Assembly: GCA_050950425.1 (NCBI GenBank)
Contig: JBMNHO010000003.1
Span: forward strand, 1-25,881
DNA length: 25,881 bases
Source of the DNA: RGIG529 sp050950425
GTDB taxonomy: Bacteria > Bacillota > Clostridia > Oscillospirales > Oscillospiraceae
Direction of reading: 5' to 3'
Shown here one piece after another: positions 1-9,033 of this stretch. The notes under the pieces are model-generated. The model worked only from the letters and a program-made list of their open reading frames with translations, had not been told where the DNA came from and made no database searches. How positions within the stretch are numbered: position 1 is the first letter of the stretch; each line of letters opens with the position of its first letter. The position numbers and the translations under genes were made by a program.

Positions 1-93
1 CCGTTCGAGGCGATTCCTCGATATCGGACAGGACAGGCGCTTGCAAGCGAGATTTCAGATTGTATTTTGATTATAGTTATCACTCCTCGCTGG

Positions 94-119
94 ACCGGTC
101 TTTTCAAACCGGTGTTTTT
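94..119 (+). terminator. Small rho-independent terminator-like hairpin
   Basis: The 6-bp stem ACCGGT (94-99) pairs with ACCGGT (108-113) across an 8-nt loop and is followed by a T run (115-119). It would end a + strand transcript entering from outside the window. The stem is short, so confidence is moderate. Confidence 0.5.
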
Positions 120-121
120 GT

Positions 122-159
122 CCGCAGGGAGGTGCGAACCCGATCGCACCTCCCTGCGG
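122..159. terminator. Perfect 16-bp stem-loop
   Basis: Positions 122-137 and 144-159 are perfect reverse complements around a 6-nt loop. The hairpin starts just past the stop codon of the minus-strand gene at 167. There is no clear U tract on the minus strand, so it may act as an mRNA 3' end stabiliser or a weak bidirectional terminator between the upstream + strand transcript and this gene. Confidence 0.55.
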
Positions 160-166
160 TTATGGT

Positions 167-466
167 TTATTCTGCCTCGACAGACATCGGATGGGGCGGA
201 CAAGAACAGAGGCAGTCTTCAAACAACTCGAGTTTTGACAGGAGAATCATTTCCAGACGGGACACGGCATTTATTACCCGTTCGACACTTCGATTTGCCT
301 TCAGAAGATCACAGGGGCAAAGACAGGAGATGGAAATCAATTTATTCAATTTATTGCACTCTGCACCCAGAACGCAGCCCAGCGCGGCTTGTTCCTGCGC
401 TACGGACTCAATAATATCGGTAATCGCCTGACAGCGACTGATCGGTTTAGGCGGCATAATAGGCAT
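167..466 (-). CDS. Small clostridial hypothetical protein, predicted helical
   Basis: This encodes a 99-residue protein of unknown function. The start at 466 is chosen because GGAG sits about 7 nt upstream; an ATG at 487 in the same frame has no such site. The N-terminus (MPIMPPKPISRCQAITDIIE) followed by a helical region rich in Leu, Glu and Ala, a short Cys-rich patch and a second helical stretch (roughly residues 55-85) resembles small conserved proteins often seen in Clostridia. I cannot assign a function. The family resemblance is from memory and inference. A strong hairpin follows the stop codon and there is no partner gene on the same strand. Confidence 0.6.
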   Translation of the reverse strand: MPIMPPKPISRCQAITDIIESVAQEQAALGCVLGAECNKLNKLISISCLCPCDLLKANRSVERVINAVSRLEMILLSKLELFEDCLCSCPPHPMSVEAE

Positions 467-678
467 ATTCAATCTCTCCATTTTCATCAGATAAGCACAG
501 GCTGGTCATAGCCGGCTTTCCTTAACAGTATATTCCGCTCCTGATTTATCCGCAACAAGGAAAGTGATTTTGCTATCTAGCATGCAGGTGCAGGGGGGTC
601 TCTATTTTCGGCTTGCAGTACTGATTTACTTGTGCAAACATATAATGGAAACGAATCGACTTGTTTGGAGGAACGGAT

Positions 679-741
679 ATGCGTTCTGCTGACGCGCGGC
701 CGGAAGCAGAAGGAATAAAACAGAGACAACCATTGGACTGA
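679..741 (+). CDS. Possible 20-codon leader peptide
   Basis: A short ORF of 20 codons starts with ATG 8 nt after a strong GGAGG ribosome binding site (666-670). A TATAAT-like box lies shortly upstream (around 643). The peptide is hydrophilic and has no recognised motif. It lies in the 477-bp gap between the small hypothetical gene and the patatin gene, and about 200 nt before the patatin start, so it could be an upstream regulatory ORF. The rest of this gap holds a small 6-bp hairpin (774-789) and nothing else I can support. The site strength is seen directly; the role is speculation. Confidence 0.3.
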   Translation: MRSADARPEAEGIKQRQPLD

Positions 742-943
742 TGTCAGTACTTTTCCACCCATGGCAGAAAGACCGGCATTTTTATGCCGATGCAGATAAA
801 ACCATCAGGAACGGTCTTGGCCCGGTTGCAAGGGTGCGGCTCGCATGGCTTTCTTCCGAAACGAGTGTTCGCAAGAGCAGATTTAGACGCTGAAAAAAGA
901 ACAGAATCTGATGCGCGGATTATGAACGAAAGGCGGACACGGC

Positions 944-1888
944 ATGGTTTCAATCTTATCCATTGACGGCGGGGGCATCCGGGGTGTCATTCCGGCTACA
1001 TTTTTAATTGAATTTGAAAAGAGAACCGGAAGGCCAATCTGCGCGTTGTTTGACATCATTGCAGGCACATCCACCGGCGGAATCCTCGCCGCCACGCTCA
1101 CGGTTCCAGACAACAAGGGAAAACCGAAATATTCCGCGGAAGAGGTGTGCAGCGCCTATTTTGAACACGGCGGAGCGATCTTTCACAAAAGCGTGCTGCG
1201 TATGGTCACAACGCTGGGGGGCCTGATCAGGCCCATTTATTCCCCAAGAAAGATAGAGAAAATGTTGGGGCAATATCTCGGAACCAAACGGCTGCATACA
1301 ACGCTGACAGAGGTCCTTATTACGGCTTACGACATGTCCAGCAGCACACCGTGGTTCTTTAAAACGTCATATGCCAAGCAGCATCGCAACCCCGTGGACG
1401 ATCCGTTGCTGACGCAGGTTGTCAGAGCGACCATCGCCGCACCAACCTATTTTCCGCCCCTTGTAATGGAAGGGCACTGCATGGTTGACGGCGGCGTGTT
1501 TGCGTGCAACCCGGCTCTATGCGCGTATACGCAGGCGCGCAGGATGTACCCTGAAGAAGATGATTTTCTGGTCGTGTCCCTTGGCACCGGGTTGCAGGAG
1601 CACAACCGACCCTGCTCTGATGTTTACAATTGGGGGGTCATAGACTGGGCCGTACCCATCAGCAGCGTAATGTTAAACTCGTCCAGCGCAACGGTCGATT
1701 ACCAGATGCTGTCGTTGGTGGGAAGAAAAAATTACATACGTTTTCAAGTGCAGTTGGAGGAGGATGCCGCGAAAATGGATGATGCAAGCGATCAGAACAT
1801 TCGGAAGCTGGAGTCGATTGCCCGGCAAGAAATAATGAGGCAATCCATGACAATTGATAGGATCTGCCGAACCTTGAAAAATAATTGA
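944..1888 (+). CDS. Patatin-like phospholipase family protein
   Basis: A 314-residue lipid acyl hydrolase of the patatin family, expected to release fatty acids from phospholipids. All parts of the catalytic machinery are visible: the oxyanion-hole motif DGGGIRG (residues 8-14), the nucleophile elbow GTSTG (41-45, Ser43) and the catalytic Asp in DGG (182-184). These form the Ser-Asp dyad of the family. No signal peptide is seen, so it is probably cytoplasmic. The start is preceded by a GAAAGGCGG-type site. It stands alone, with its own terminator after the stop. No nucleotidyltransferase or other defence partner is next to it, so a role as a CBASS effector such as CapV is not supported. Confidence 0.9.
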   Translation: MVSILSIDGGGIRGVIPATFLIEFEKRTGRPICALFDIIAGTSTGGILAATLTVPDNKGKPKYSAEEVCSAYFEHGGAIFHKSVLRMVTTLGGLIRPIYSPRKIEKMLGQYLGTKRLHTTLTEVLITAYDMSSSTPWFFKTSYAKQHRNPVDDPLLTQVVRATIAAPTYFPPLVMEGHCMVDGGVFACNPALCAYTQARRMYPEEDDFLVVSLGTGLQEHNRPCSDVYNWGVIDWAVPISSVMLNSSSATVDYQMLSLVGRKNYIRFQVQLEEDAAKMDDASDQNIRKLESIARQEIMRQSMTIDRICRTLKNN

Positions 1889-1980
1889 AAGGCCAAAACT
1901 TCAGGCTCATATATCGGCGGCTCGCCCTTCATACGGGAGTCGGCGGCCCTTTTATGATAACGAGGCGGAAAGCGCGACTG

Positions 1981-2019
1981 ACCAGCTGCAATTGTATTTT
2001 TATTGCGGCTGGTTTTTGT
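1981..2019 (+). terminator. Rho-independent terminator after the patatin gene
   Basis: A 12-bp stem (1981-1992 with 2002-2013, one T-G wobble) and a 9-nt loop are followed by a run of five Ts. It lies about 90 nt after the patatin stop and separates it from the molybdenum hydroxylase operon. The remaining gap up to 2159 shows no gene. Confidence 0.85.
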
Positions 2020-2159
2020 TTAAAGAAATTCACGATCCAATTTTTTAACCGCTTGTCCCATGAAATCTGCGAAACATTCAAGGAACGCACCTGTCATTGG
2101 ATAAATTACATATTCAGTGGAAAGACTTAGTAATAAAACGAAAGGTAGGTGGCGGACAG

Positions 2160-4499
2160 ATGCATTTCGCAATCGGGAAAAGTATAGAACGCAAGGATGC
2201 CTGGGACAAGGTAACCGGAAACGCGGATTATACCGATGATTTACCTGCTACGGGCATACTTTCTGCAAGGCTTCTGACCAGCACATGCGCCCATGCCGTC
2301 ATTCAGCGTATCGATATTTCCAAAGCACTTGCAGTCCAAGGGGTGAAATCTGTTTTAACGGGAGCACAATGCCCCGAGCTATTTGGGCCGTTGGTCTTGG
2401 ATCGACCCGCGCTGGCAAGGGATGTTGTGCGCTATGCGGGAGAGCCGGTAGCGCTGGTGGTTGCACAGGATGAACCAACCGCTGAACGGGCTGTCCGGCT
2501 GATTGAAGTGGAATATGCGCCGCTCCCTTTTGTTCTAACGCCCTCTCAGTCACTGGCAGACGGAGCTGTTTTGGTGCATCAGAAATCCGACGGATATCAA
2601 AAGACCATGGCTGACGTGTATCCCGAGGGGGGAACCAATATAGCCAGCCGCTATCAAATACGCAAAGGCGATTCAAAGCAGGCGTTCACCCAGTGCGACG
2701 TCATTGTGCGGCACCGATTTTCCGTGCCGCCTTCTGATCATCTGGCCATGGAGGTGCGGACCGCCCGTGCCGAAATTTCTTCGGATGGCCGTATCACCAT
2801 TACGACAGCATCCCAGTCTCCCTATGCGGTCAGGGAACAGATTGCAAACGCGTTCCTGATCCCATCCGGACAGATACAGGTTAAGGTTCCTTTTGTCGGT
2901 GGCGGCTTTGGAGGGAAATCTCCCGTGTTTTTGGAGATACTGGCGTTTCTGGCCTCGCGCAGCGTGGGCGGGAAGGCAGTTCGTTTGATTATACCAAGGG
3001 AACAGGATATGGCTTCCGCACCCGGGCGGATCGGATTAGAGGCAGAGATTAAGCTGGGGGCCAATCGGGCGGGAATCCTTGGGGCCGCTGAGATGACCTA
3101 TCGGCTTGACTGCGGAGCTTATACCGACATCTCGCCCTATATGGCCAAAGCCATTGCCGTGGATTGTACAGGCCCCTATCATCTGGAACATTTAAGCTGC
3201 GACGCTCTGTGCGTTTATACCAATCATACCTATGCAACCTCCTATCGGAGCTTTGCCCATGAATCTTATACCTTTTGCATGGAGCGCATGATGGATATAC
3301 TGGCCCACAAGTGCGGGCTTGATCCGTTGGAATTGCGGATTCAAAATGCCATTCACTCGGGCAGTTTAACCCCTACGCAGGTTGTCTGTACAGACAGCTT
3401 GATGGGGAATCTGACGGAATGTCTGAACAAGGTAAAGTCACTTTCTGAATGGGACGGCGGACAGGCTACCGTCATCAAGCAAGACGTTGTGCGCGCAAAA
3501 GGCGTGGCCTGCTTATGGAAAACAGAGAACCCGCCCACCGATGCCGTTTCCGGCGCCATGATCACCTTTAATTCGGACGGAAGTGTCAACCTGAACACCG
3601 GAGTGGTGGAGATGGGATCGGGCGGGCAAACGAATTTGGCGCTGATTTTAGCGGAAAGGCTTTGCATCGACCCCGAGCAGGTTCATGTTGTTTTACCTGT
3701 GGATACGCAAACGGCGCCGGAGCATTGGAAAACAGTTGCCAGCCTCACGGAGTATATGGCGGGGCATGCGGTTATGCGCGCGGCAGATGACTTGATTCGG
3801 CAGCTGCGGCAAAACGGAGCCGAAGCGTTCGGATGCCTTCCGGAAGAGATTGAGGTAAAAAACGGACGTGTGTTCCCCAAAATGCATCCCGGAACGTTCA
3901 TCGCGTTCCAGGATATTGCGCAGGGGTACAAATCCACCGAGGGAGAGTCATTGGGAGAGCCGGCTCTGGGGCGCGGCGGTTTTATGCTGAAAGGCCTATG
4001 TATGCTTGACCCGCAAACCGGCAGGGGAAAGACTGGCCCCGCCTGGACCCTTGGCGCGCAGGTGATAGAGATTGAGGCGGATCTGAACACGTTCTCGTAT
4101 CGCATTATTTCTGCATCCGCTGTGATGGATGTTGGAAAAGCGATTCATCCGGAGCTGATGCGGGCGCTGATCGCGGGGGGCATGTCTATGGGTGTGAGCC
4201 TAGCCAGCCGGGAGGCTTTTTTGTACAACGAGAAAGGCATACCGCAGGCGCCCAACCTACGGACCTATAAATTATTGCATATCGGGCAGGAACCGGAGTA
4301 CCGCGTGGGCTTTGTAGAAACACCGGAAACGAATTCTCCCTATGGCGTTCGCAGCTATGCCGAGCACGGTATCATCGGCATCCCCGCTGCGCTGGGCAAC
4401 GCGCTTTCTATCGCTTTCGGGAAAGAGCTTTCCTTTCTGCCCCTTACACCCGAGCGAATTTGGAGATTGGTCAAGGAGGATATAAATGATCCCGTTTGA
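2160..4499 (+). CDS. Molybdenum hydroxylase (xanthine dehydrogenase family), molybdopterin-binding subunit
   Basis: The 779-residue large subunit of a three-subunit molybdenum hydroxylase, which oxidises an N-heterocyclic or aldehyde substrate. The N-terminal a/b-hammerhead domain (about 1-115) is followed by the molybdopterin-binding domains. The motif VGGGFGGK is at 246-253, and the catalytic Glu is seen as Glu735 within GVRSYAEHG near the C-terminus. At the usual RGFG position the sequence reads YRSFAHES (362-369), which is divergent, so the substrate cannot be named. The start at 2160 follows an AGGTAGGTGG-type site; an in-frame upstream ATG at 2097 is less likely. The stop overlaps the next gene by 14 bp, which suggests coupled translation. 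No maturation gene of the XdhC type is in the window. Confidence 0.92.
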   Translation: MHFAIGKSIERKDAWDKVTGNADYTDDLPATGILSARLLTSTCAHAVIQRIDISKALAVQGVKSVLTGAQCPELFGPLVLDRPALARDVVRYAGEPVALVVAQDEPTAERAVRLIEVEYAPLPFVLTPSQSLADGAVLVHQKSDGYQKTMADVYPEGGTNIASRYQIRKGDSKQAFTQCDVIVRHRFSVPPSDHLAMEVRTARAEISSDGRITITTASQSPYAVREQIANAFLIPSGQIQVKVPFVGGGFGGKSPVFLEILAFLASRSVGGKAVRLIIPREQDMASAPGRIGLEAEIKLGANRAGILGAAEMTYRLDCGAYTDISPYMAKAIAVDCTGPYHLEHLSCDALCVYTNHTYATSYRSFAHESYTFCMERMMDILAHKCGLDPLELRIQNAIHSGSLTPTQVVCTDSLMGNLTECLNKVKSLSEWDGGQATVIKQDVVRAKGVACLWKTENPPTDAVSGAMITFNSDGSVNLNTGVVEMGSGGQTNLALILAERLCIDPEQVHVVLPVDTQTAPEHWKTVASLTEYMAGHAVMRAADDLIRQLRQNGAEAFGCLPEEIEVKNGRVFPKMHPGTFIAFQDIAQGYKSTEGESLGEPALGRGGFMLKGLCMLDPQTGRGKTGPAWTLGAQVIEIEADLNTFSYRIISASAVMDVGKAIHPELMRALIAGGMSMGVSLASREAFLYNEKGIPQAPNLRTYKLLHIGQEPEYRVGFVETPETNSPYGVRSYAEHGIIGIPAALGNALSIAFGKELSFLPLTPERIWRLVKEDINDPV

Positions 4500-5325
4500 T
4501 TTTGTTTATTGCCGGCCGAGTACGCTGGATGAAGCGTATGAGGCATTTGTGCAGCTTCAAAGCGAGGGGAAAAACCCTGTCTATTATGCCGGTGGCAGCG
4601 AGATCATTACCATGTCTCGGGATGGAAGCATAAAACCCGGGGCTGTGATTGATATCAAAAAGATTCCCGAATGCAAGGGCTTGTCGATTGCCGATGAAGA
4701 GCTGCACATAGGCGCCGCATGCACCCTGAATCAAATAAAGGAGTCCAAGCTGTTTCCTCTGCTGAACTTGGCTTGCGGGAGAATTGCAGACCACACCAAC
4801 CAATGCAGGATCACACTGGGGGGCAATGTGTGCGGAACCATTATTTACAGGGAAACAAGTCTGCCGCTGCTGCTTTCGGACGCAGCCATCTCCTTGTTTG
4901 GAGGCCGGGGCTTGCGCACAGTACCCTTTCAGAGCGTGTTTCAAGGACGTATGAAGCAAAGTCCGGATGAATTGATCGTGCAGCTGCATGTGCCGGGGTG
5001 GGCGCTTGGAGCGCCGCATTTCCATGTGAAACGGACAACGAATGAAAAAATAGATTACCCCCTTGTGAGCATGGCCGCCCTTGTAAAAGATGGCAAGTTA
5101 CGTGCCGCATTCTCCGGTGTTTGCCCTTACCCTTTTAGAAGCGCCGAAATGGAAGCCGTTTTCAATGATCGCACGTTGTCCTATGCCGACCGTGCGGATC
5201 AAGCGACAAAATTGCTGCCGGGACCCGTGTACAGCGATGCGGAGGGCTCCGGAGAATACCGAGTATTTGTTTTTAAGAATATGGTGCAAGCTCTTTTGCA
5301 GGAGGTTGAAAATGGTCAGGTATGA
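4486..5325 (+). CDS. Molybdenum hydroxylase, FAD-binding subunit
   Basis: A 279-residue flavoprotein subunit. The PCMH-type FAD-binding domain fills about residues 1-165, with the characteristic AGGSEI stretch (around 32-37) and the later LGGNVCG loop (around 110-116). The C-terminal part fits the CO-dehydrogenase flavoprotein C-terminal domain. It passes electrons between the 2Fe-2S subunit and NAD or another acceptor. The ATG lies within the last codons of the Mo subunit, just after AAGGAGG, and its own end overlaps the 2Fe-2S gene by 14 bp. Both junctions therefore have the same overlap, a compact operon built for stoichiometric translation. Confidence 0.93.
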   Translation: MIPFDFVYCRPSTLDEAYEAFVQLQSEGKNPVYYAGGSEIITMSRDGSIKPGAVIDIKKIPECKGLSIADEELHIGAACTLNQIKESKLFPLLNLACGRIADHTNQCRITLGGNVCGTIIYRETSLPLLLSDAAISLFGGRGLRTVPFQSVFQGRMKQSPDELIVQLHVPGWALGAPHFHVKRTTNEKIDYPLVSMAALVKDGKLRAAFSGVCPYPFRSAEMEAVFNDRTLSYADRADQATKLLPGPVYSDAEGSGEYRVFVFKNMVQALLQEVENGQV

Positions 5326-5788
5326 GGGGAAAACCGTAATAACATTACATGTCAATGGAGCGCTTTATGAACTGGCGGTGCGGCCGTCCGATTTGCTGCT
5401 AGATGTCCTCCGGAAACAGCTTGGTCTGACTGCGGCAAAGCCCGGCTGCAAAAACGGCGACTGCGGCGCATGTACGGTCATCATAGACGGCTGGCCTGCC
5501 AAATCCTGTCTCGTTTTAGCGGCGGAAGCAGAAGGCCATATTATTTTAACGGTAGAGGGGTTGGAAGGAAACGCCGCAATCCAGAAAGCCTTTTTAGAGG
5601 AAAACGCCTTCCAATGCGGGTATTGCACATCGGGATTTTTGGCGGTCTGTCATGCCATGCAGATGCAGCACCCCATTATGCCTGAAGAGTTTGTAATGGA
5701 AGAATGGCTGCAATCCAATCTCTGCCGCTGCACCAGCTATCAGGAAATCCGCAAGGCGGTGTACGCTATGTACAATAAAACAAAATAA
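5312..5788 (+). CDS. Molybdenum hydroxylase, 2Fe-2S subunit
   Basis: A 158-residue electron-transfer subunit with two [2Fe-2S] clusters. The plant-type ferredoxin site is Cys46, Cys51, Cys54 and Cys66. The second, helical domain supplies Cys102, Cys105, Cys138 and Cys140. All eight ligands of the family are present. The start at 5312 is supported by GGAGG about 7 nt upstream and by the N-terminus that directly begins the ferredoxin fold; the reading frame is open further upstream but that part belongs to another gene. It is the last gene of the operon in the order Mo, FAD, Fe-S. Confidence 0.95.
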   Translation: MVRYEGKTVITLHVNGALYELAVRPSDLLLDVLRKQLGLTAAKPGCKNGDCGACTVIIDGWPAKSCLVLAAEAEGHIILTVEGLEGNAAIQKAFLEENAFQCGYCTSGFLAVCHAMQMQHPIMPEEFVMEEWLQSNLCRCTSYQEIRKAVYAMYNKTK

Positions 5789-6016
5789 CAGATGGGCCGG
5801 CACCAATTCACGGAGTTTGGCTGCCCTATTCAAGGGACTTGTGGAAGAAAGGGCCTATATTCTTTCAGGGAAAAGCGAGTACAGCCAGGAGCGTCCGGAT
5901 AGGGGCGGGCGTTGCAACGATGAAACGGGCCCCCGTTATTCGTCGGCGAAAGGGTTATGGGGCGTATAAATGGCGTGCAAAAGCGTTTGCATGCACAGGT
6001 GCAATGGGATTAAAAA

Positions 6017-6095
6017 ATCAGTAGCCCGCACATTCGAGTGCATGACGTTATCGCACACTCGAATGTGCCTCCTGTAAAAAGGCGCGGCTACTGAT
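6017..6095. terminator. Nested stem-loop between convergent genes
   Basis: An inner perfect 13-bp stem (6028-6040 with 6056-6068) sits inside an outer perfect 10-bp stem (6017-6026 with 6086-6095). An A tract precedes it and a T-rich stretch follows, so it can act in both directions. It lies between the 2Fe-2S gene and the oppositely transcribed mgtA. The preceding stretch 5789-6016 has no gene I can support. Confidence 0.65.
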
Positions 6096-6137
6096 CTTTA
6101 TTTTGTCCATTCGACAAGGAAAAACCTTCTTATTTGG

Positions 6138-8783
6138 CTATAACCACTCGCCATATCGTCTGATGTAAAACCGCTTGATCCATTGAGAGGCAAGAAAATA
6201 TCCTGCAAGAATGAGCGCGAGCCAGGGCGCGAAGGACAAGGGAAGGGGCATCATGTCAATGCCGGACGCAAGCTGGGTAAACCCGATTACAACGGAAATG
6301 ACGGCAACCATTGCGGTAGACACCAGCAGCGGGGCAGACGGCATACTTCGCAGAAAGGGGATTTTCGCCGTCCGGATGATGTGGATAACCAAAACCTGCG
6401 ATACCGTTCCAAAGACGAACCATCCGCATTGAAACAATGACGACAGCTCCATCGTATTCGCGCCAATGACCCACCACATAACGGAAAAACACAGGATGTC
6501 AAACACCGAACTAAGCGGGCCCATATAGGCCATAAATGACTTAATAGAATGTGCTTCCCATTTACGCGATTTTTTAATATATTCGTCATCTACCCTATCA
6601 AAAGGCATTCCCATCTGGGAAAAATCGCACAATAGGTTTTGCACCAAGATCTGAACCGGCAGCATGGGCAAAAACGGAAGGAAGATGCTGGCGATGATGA
6701 CTGAAATCATATTCCCGAAGTTTCCGCTCACTGCCATTTTTATATATTTCATGATATTTCCAAAGATGCGGCGCCCTTCGATGATGCCTTCCTCAAGCAC
6801 CATTAGATCCTTCTCCAACAAAATGATGTCAGCGGTTTCTTTGGCAATATCAACGGCGCTGTCCACGGAAATTCCTACATCAGCTTGATGCAGCGCGGGC
6901 GCATCATTGATACCGTCACCCATGTAGCCAACGGTGTGTCCCGCCGCTTGAAAGGTCTTTACCACACGCTCCTTTTGGGAAGGCGAAAGTTTCGCGAACA
7001 AATCGCAGGTTTTTACCGCATCGAAAAGCGAAGCATCATCCATATGGTCGACGTCGGTTCCCGTTAAAAGAGGGAAGGTTTTTACGCCCACTTTACCGCA
7101 GACTTTAACGGCCACGCCTTCGCTGTCTCCTGTCAGAACAACAGTGCGCACGCCGTGTTCTTTCAGGGCGGCAATGGCGGCGCCCGCGCTCTCTTTTGGC
7201 GGATCAAGAAAACCCACAAAGCCGATTAAAACCATATCTTGTTCATCGGCTACGCCAAAGGTGTCGCTGTCGGGTACTTCGTTTTTTTGCGCAACCGCAA
7301 CCATCCGCAGGCCATCGGCATTGTGTTTCTCATATACATCAAGGGCAGTGCGGCGTGTTTTCTCATCCATCGGCAGAACACGCCCCTGCATCTCCACAAA
7401 AGACGAAATGGCGACTATCTCTTCCACAGCGCCTTTGGTAATGAGCTGCCGTTTGCCGCTTTTATCCGTTAGGACCACGCTCATTCTACGGCGGGAAAAA
7501 TCGAAGGGGATCTCATCCACACGACTGTAATTCACCAGAATATCTTCGAGTCCATTTCGCTTTGCCCTATTGATGATGGCGAGGTCGATCAGATTTTTCA
7601 GGCCTGTCTGAAAATAACTGTTGAGATAGGCATGACGCAGAATGCGGGTGTCGTCTTCGCCGTGCAGGTTCATGTACCGCTCCAGCACAATTTTGTCTTC
7701 GGTTAATGTCCCTGTTTTATCCGTGCAAAGGACATCCATTTCTCCGAAGGTTTGGATCGCGCCGAGGGTGCGGACAATCACCTTGTGCTTTGACATGGAA
7801 ACGGCGCCTTTTGCCAGGGTTGACGACATAATGACAGGCAACATTTCCGGCGTAAGCCCTACCGCGACACTGATCGAAAACAACAGGGCGCTGGACCAAT
7901 CGCCCTTGGCGAGCCCATTGATCAGAAAAACGGCAGGCACCATAACCAACATCATACGCACCAGAAGGCGGCTGACCGAACTGACTCCTCGCTCAAAACT
8001 TGTACGCACCTTATCGCCGGAAAGGGATTTTGCCATTGAGCCGAAATATGTGTTATTTCCGGTTTCCAACACAACGGCCGTGGCACTGCCGCTTACGATA
8101 TTGGAGCCCATAAAACCAATGTTTTGCAAGTCGGTTAACGCATCATTGGGCGAGTCGGGTATATCGTAAAACTTTTCCACAGGGTTTGATTCACCTGTCA
8201 GAGCCGCTTGCGCAACAAAGGTGTCTTTTGAGTTCAGAAACCGGACATCTGCCGGCAGCATATCGCCTGCGGAAAGCCGCACAATATCACCGGGCACGAT
8301 TTCGTCCATAGGAACTTCAGCCAGCACGCCGTCCCGCCAAACATCGGATTGGTTGGAGATCATTTTTGAAAGACTTTCAACGGCGCTGTTGGAGCGCTGG
8401 CTCTGAACAAAGGCAACTGTGCTGGATAGGAGCACCAAGGATAAAACAATAATGACCGTCAGATAATCAGGTTGTGAAGACAGAGCAACATCTGTAAAAT
8501 AAGTGATCACGGCAATGAGAAGCAAAATGACATTGAAAGGGTTCACAACAGCTTCTTTCAGCCTGTGCAGCGGCGTGTTTTTATTTCCCGCGGTGATGAT
8601 GTTTTTGCCGAATTCATCCTGTCTGCTTTCGACTTCGCTGCCGGTAAGGCCTGCCCGCGTGGTGGAAAGGCGCGCCAACAGCTCCTCTGTTGGCAAAAAG
8701 GCATATGTGAAGAGGGTTTTTTCAATGTGTTGCTTGTTTTCTTGGATTTTAATGTTCATGCTTTTTCTTTTAAAGAGACTCAC
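6138..8783 (-). CDS. mgtA: Magnesium-translocating P-type ATPase
   Basis: An 881-residue type IIIB P-type ATPase that imports Mg2+ across the cytoplasmic membrane. The actuator motif TGES is seen (Glu198), the phosphorylation motif is DKTGTLT (Asp355), and the hinge motif GDGINDAP follows. About ten membrane segments are expected, two pairs before the phosphorylation site and six segments at the C-terminus. Length and N-terminus agree with MgtA/MgtB rather than with Ca2+ pumps. The GTG at 8783 is preferred because AGAAAGGA lies 9 nt upstream; an ATG at 8792 would overlap that site and an ATG at 8759 has none. Expression is probably controlled by the leader ORF and terminator directly upstream. 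Confidence 0.93.
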   Translation of the reverse strand: MSLFKRKSMNIKIQENKQHIEKTLFTYAFLPTEELLARLSTTRAGLTGSEVESRQDEFGKNIITAGNKNTPLHRLKEAVVNPFNVILLLIAVITYFTDVALSSQPDYLTVIIVLSLVLLSSTVAFVQSQRSNSAVESLSKMISNQSDVWRDGVLAEVPMDEIVPGDIVRLSAGDMLPADVRFLNSKDTFVAQAALTGESNPVEKFYDIPDSPNDALTDLQNIGFMGSNIVSGSATAVVLETGNNTYFGSMAKSLSGDKVRTSFERGVSSVSRLLVRMMLVMVPAVFLINGLAKGDWSSALLFSISVAVGLTPEMLPVIMSSTLAKGAVSMSKHKVIVRTLGAIQTFGEMDVLCTDKTGTLTEDKIVLERYMNLHGEDDTRILRHAYLNSYFQTGLKNLIDLAIINRAKRNGLEDILVNYSRVDEIPFDFSRRRMSVVLTDKSGKRQLITKGAVEEIVAISSFVEMQGRVLPMDEKTRRTALDVYEKHNADGLRMVAVAQKNEVPDSDTFGVADEQDMVLIGFVGFLDPPKESAGAAIAALKEHGVRTVVLTGDSEGVAVKVCGKVGVKTFPLLTGTDVDHMDDASLFDAVKTCDLFAKLSPSQKERVVKTFQAAGHTVGYMGDGINDAPALHQADVGISVDSAVDIAKETADIILLEKDLMVLEEGIIEGRRIFGNIMKYIKMAVSGNFGNMISVIIASIFLPFLPMLPVQILVQNLLCDFSQMGMPFDRVDDEYIKKSRKWEAHSIKSFMAYMGPLSSVFDILCFSVMWWVIGANTMELSSLFQCGWFVFGTVSQVLVIHIIRTAKIPFLRSMPSAPLLVSTAMVAVISVVIGFTQLASGIDMMPLPLSFAPWLALILAGYFLASQWIKRFYIRRYGEWL

Positions 8784-8835
8784 TGGAATCATTCCTTTCT
8801 TTTTTAGGATTCCCCAGTGAAGACACAAAAGGCAA

Positions 8836-8865
8836 CAAAAATGCCGCCCTCAAAAGGCGGCATTT
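8836..8865 (-). terminator. Intrinsic terminator in the mgtA leader (attenuator)
   Basis: A perfect 10-bp GC-rich stem (8839-8848 with 8856-8865) and a 7-nt loop are followed on the minus strand by a U tract. It lies between the leader ORF stop and the mgtA start, so transcription must read through it to express mgtA. This placement is typical of transcription attenuation. Confidence 0.85.
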
Positions 8866-8879
8866 GAATACACGGTACG

Positions 8880-8999
8880 TTAGTCCAATGTCATAAACGC
8901 GCAATGGACAACAATCTGCATCAAGCGCCAACCGATCAGGGTGTGTTTCCGTACTGAGGGTTGGGTGTTACTCATCCACCTTCGGGGATCGCCGTCCAT
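8880..8999 (-). CDS. Putative mgtA leader peptide (39 aa)
   Basis: A 39-codon ORF between a strong promoter and the attenuator of mgtA. AAAGG lies about 10 nt before the ATG. It begins MDGDPRRW, with an acidic-proline stretch close to the start, then a basic and hydrophobic middle. In E. coli and Salmonella the MgtL leader has an early Glu-Pro-Asp-Pro stretch that destabilises ribosomes at low Mg2+ and so turns on mgtA; the sequence here differs but the layout is alike. An 8-nt sequence covering the start codon (8994-9001) is the exact complement of a later part of the same ORF (8902-8909). Coding is inferred from layout, site and position. Confidence 0.65.
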   Translation of the reverse strand: MDGDPRRWMSNTQPSVRKHTLIGWRLMQIVVHCAFMTLD

Positions 9000-9033
9000 T
9001 GGCTCACGTCCTTTCAACTTCTTTATCTTTACT

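Noticed and set aside
944..1888. Patatin as a CBASS effector (CapV-like)
   Set aside because: No cyclic-nucleotide synthase or ancillary CBASS gene is next to it.
1885..2130. 81-codon frame after the patatin gene
   Set aside because: It spans the terminator and has no ribosome binding site.
5839..6024. 61-codon frame after the 2Fe-2S gene
   Set aside because: It runs into the nested hairpin and has no known motif.
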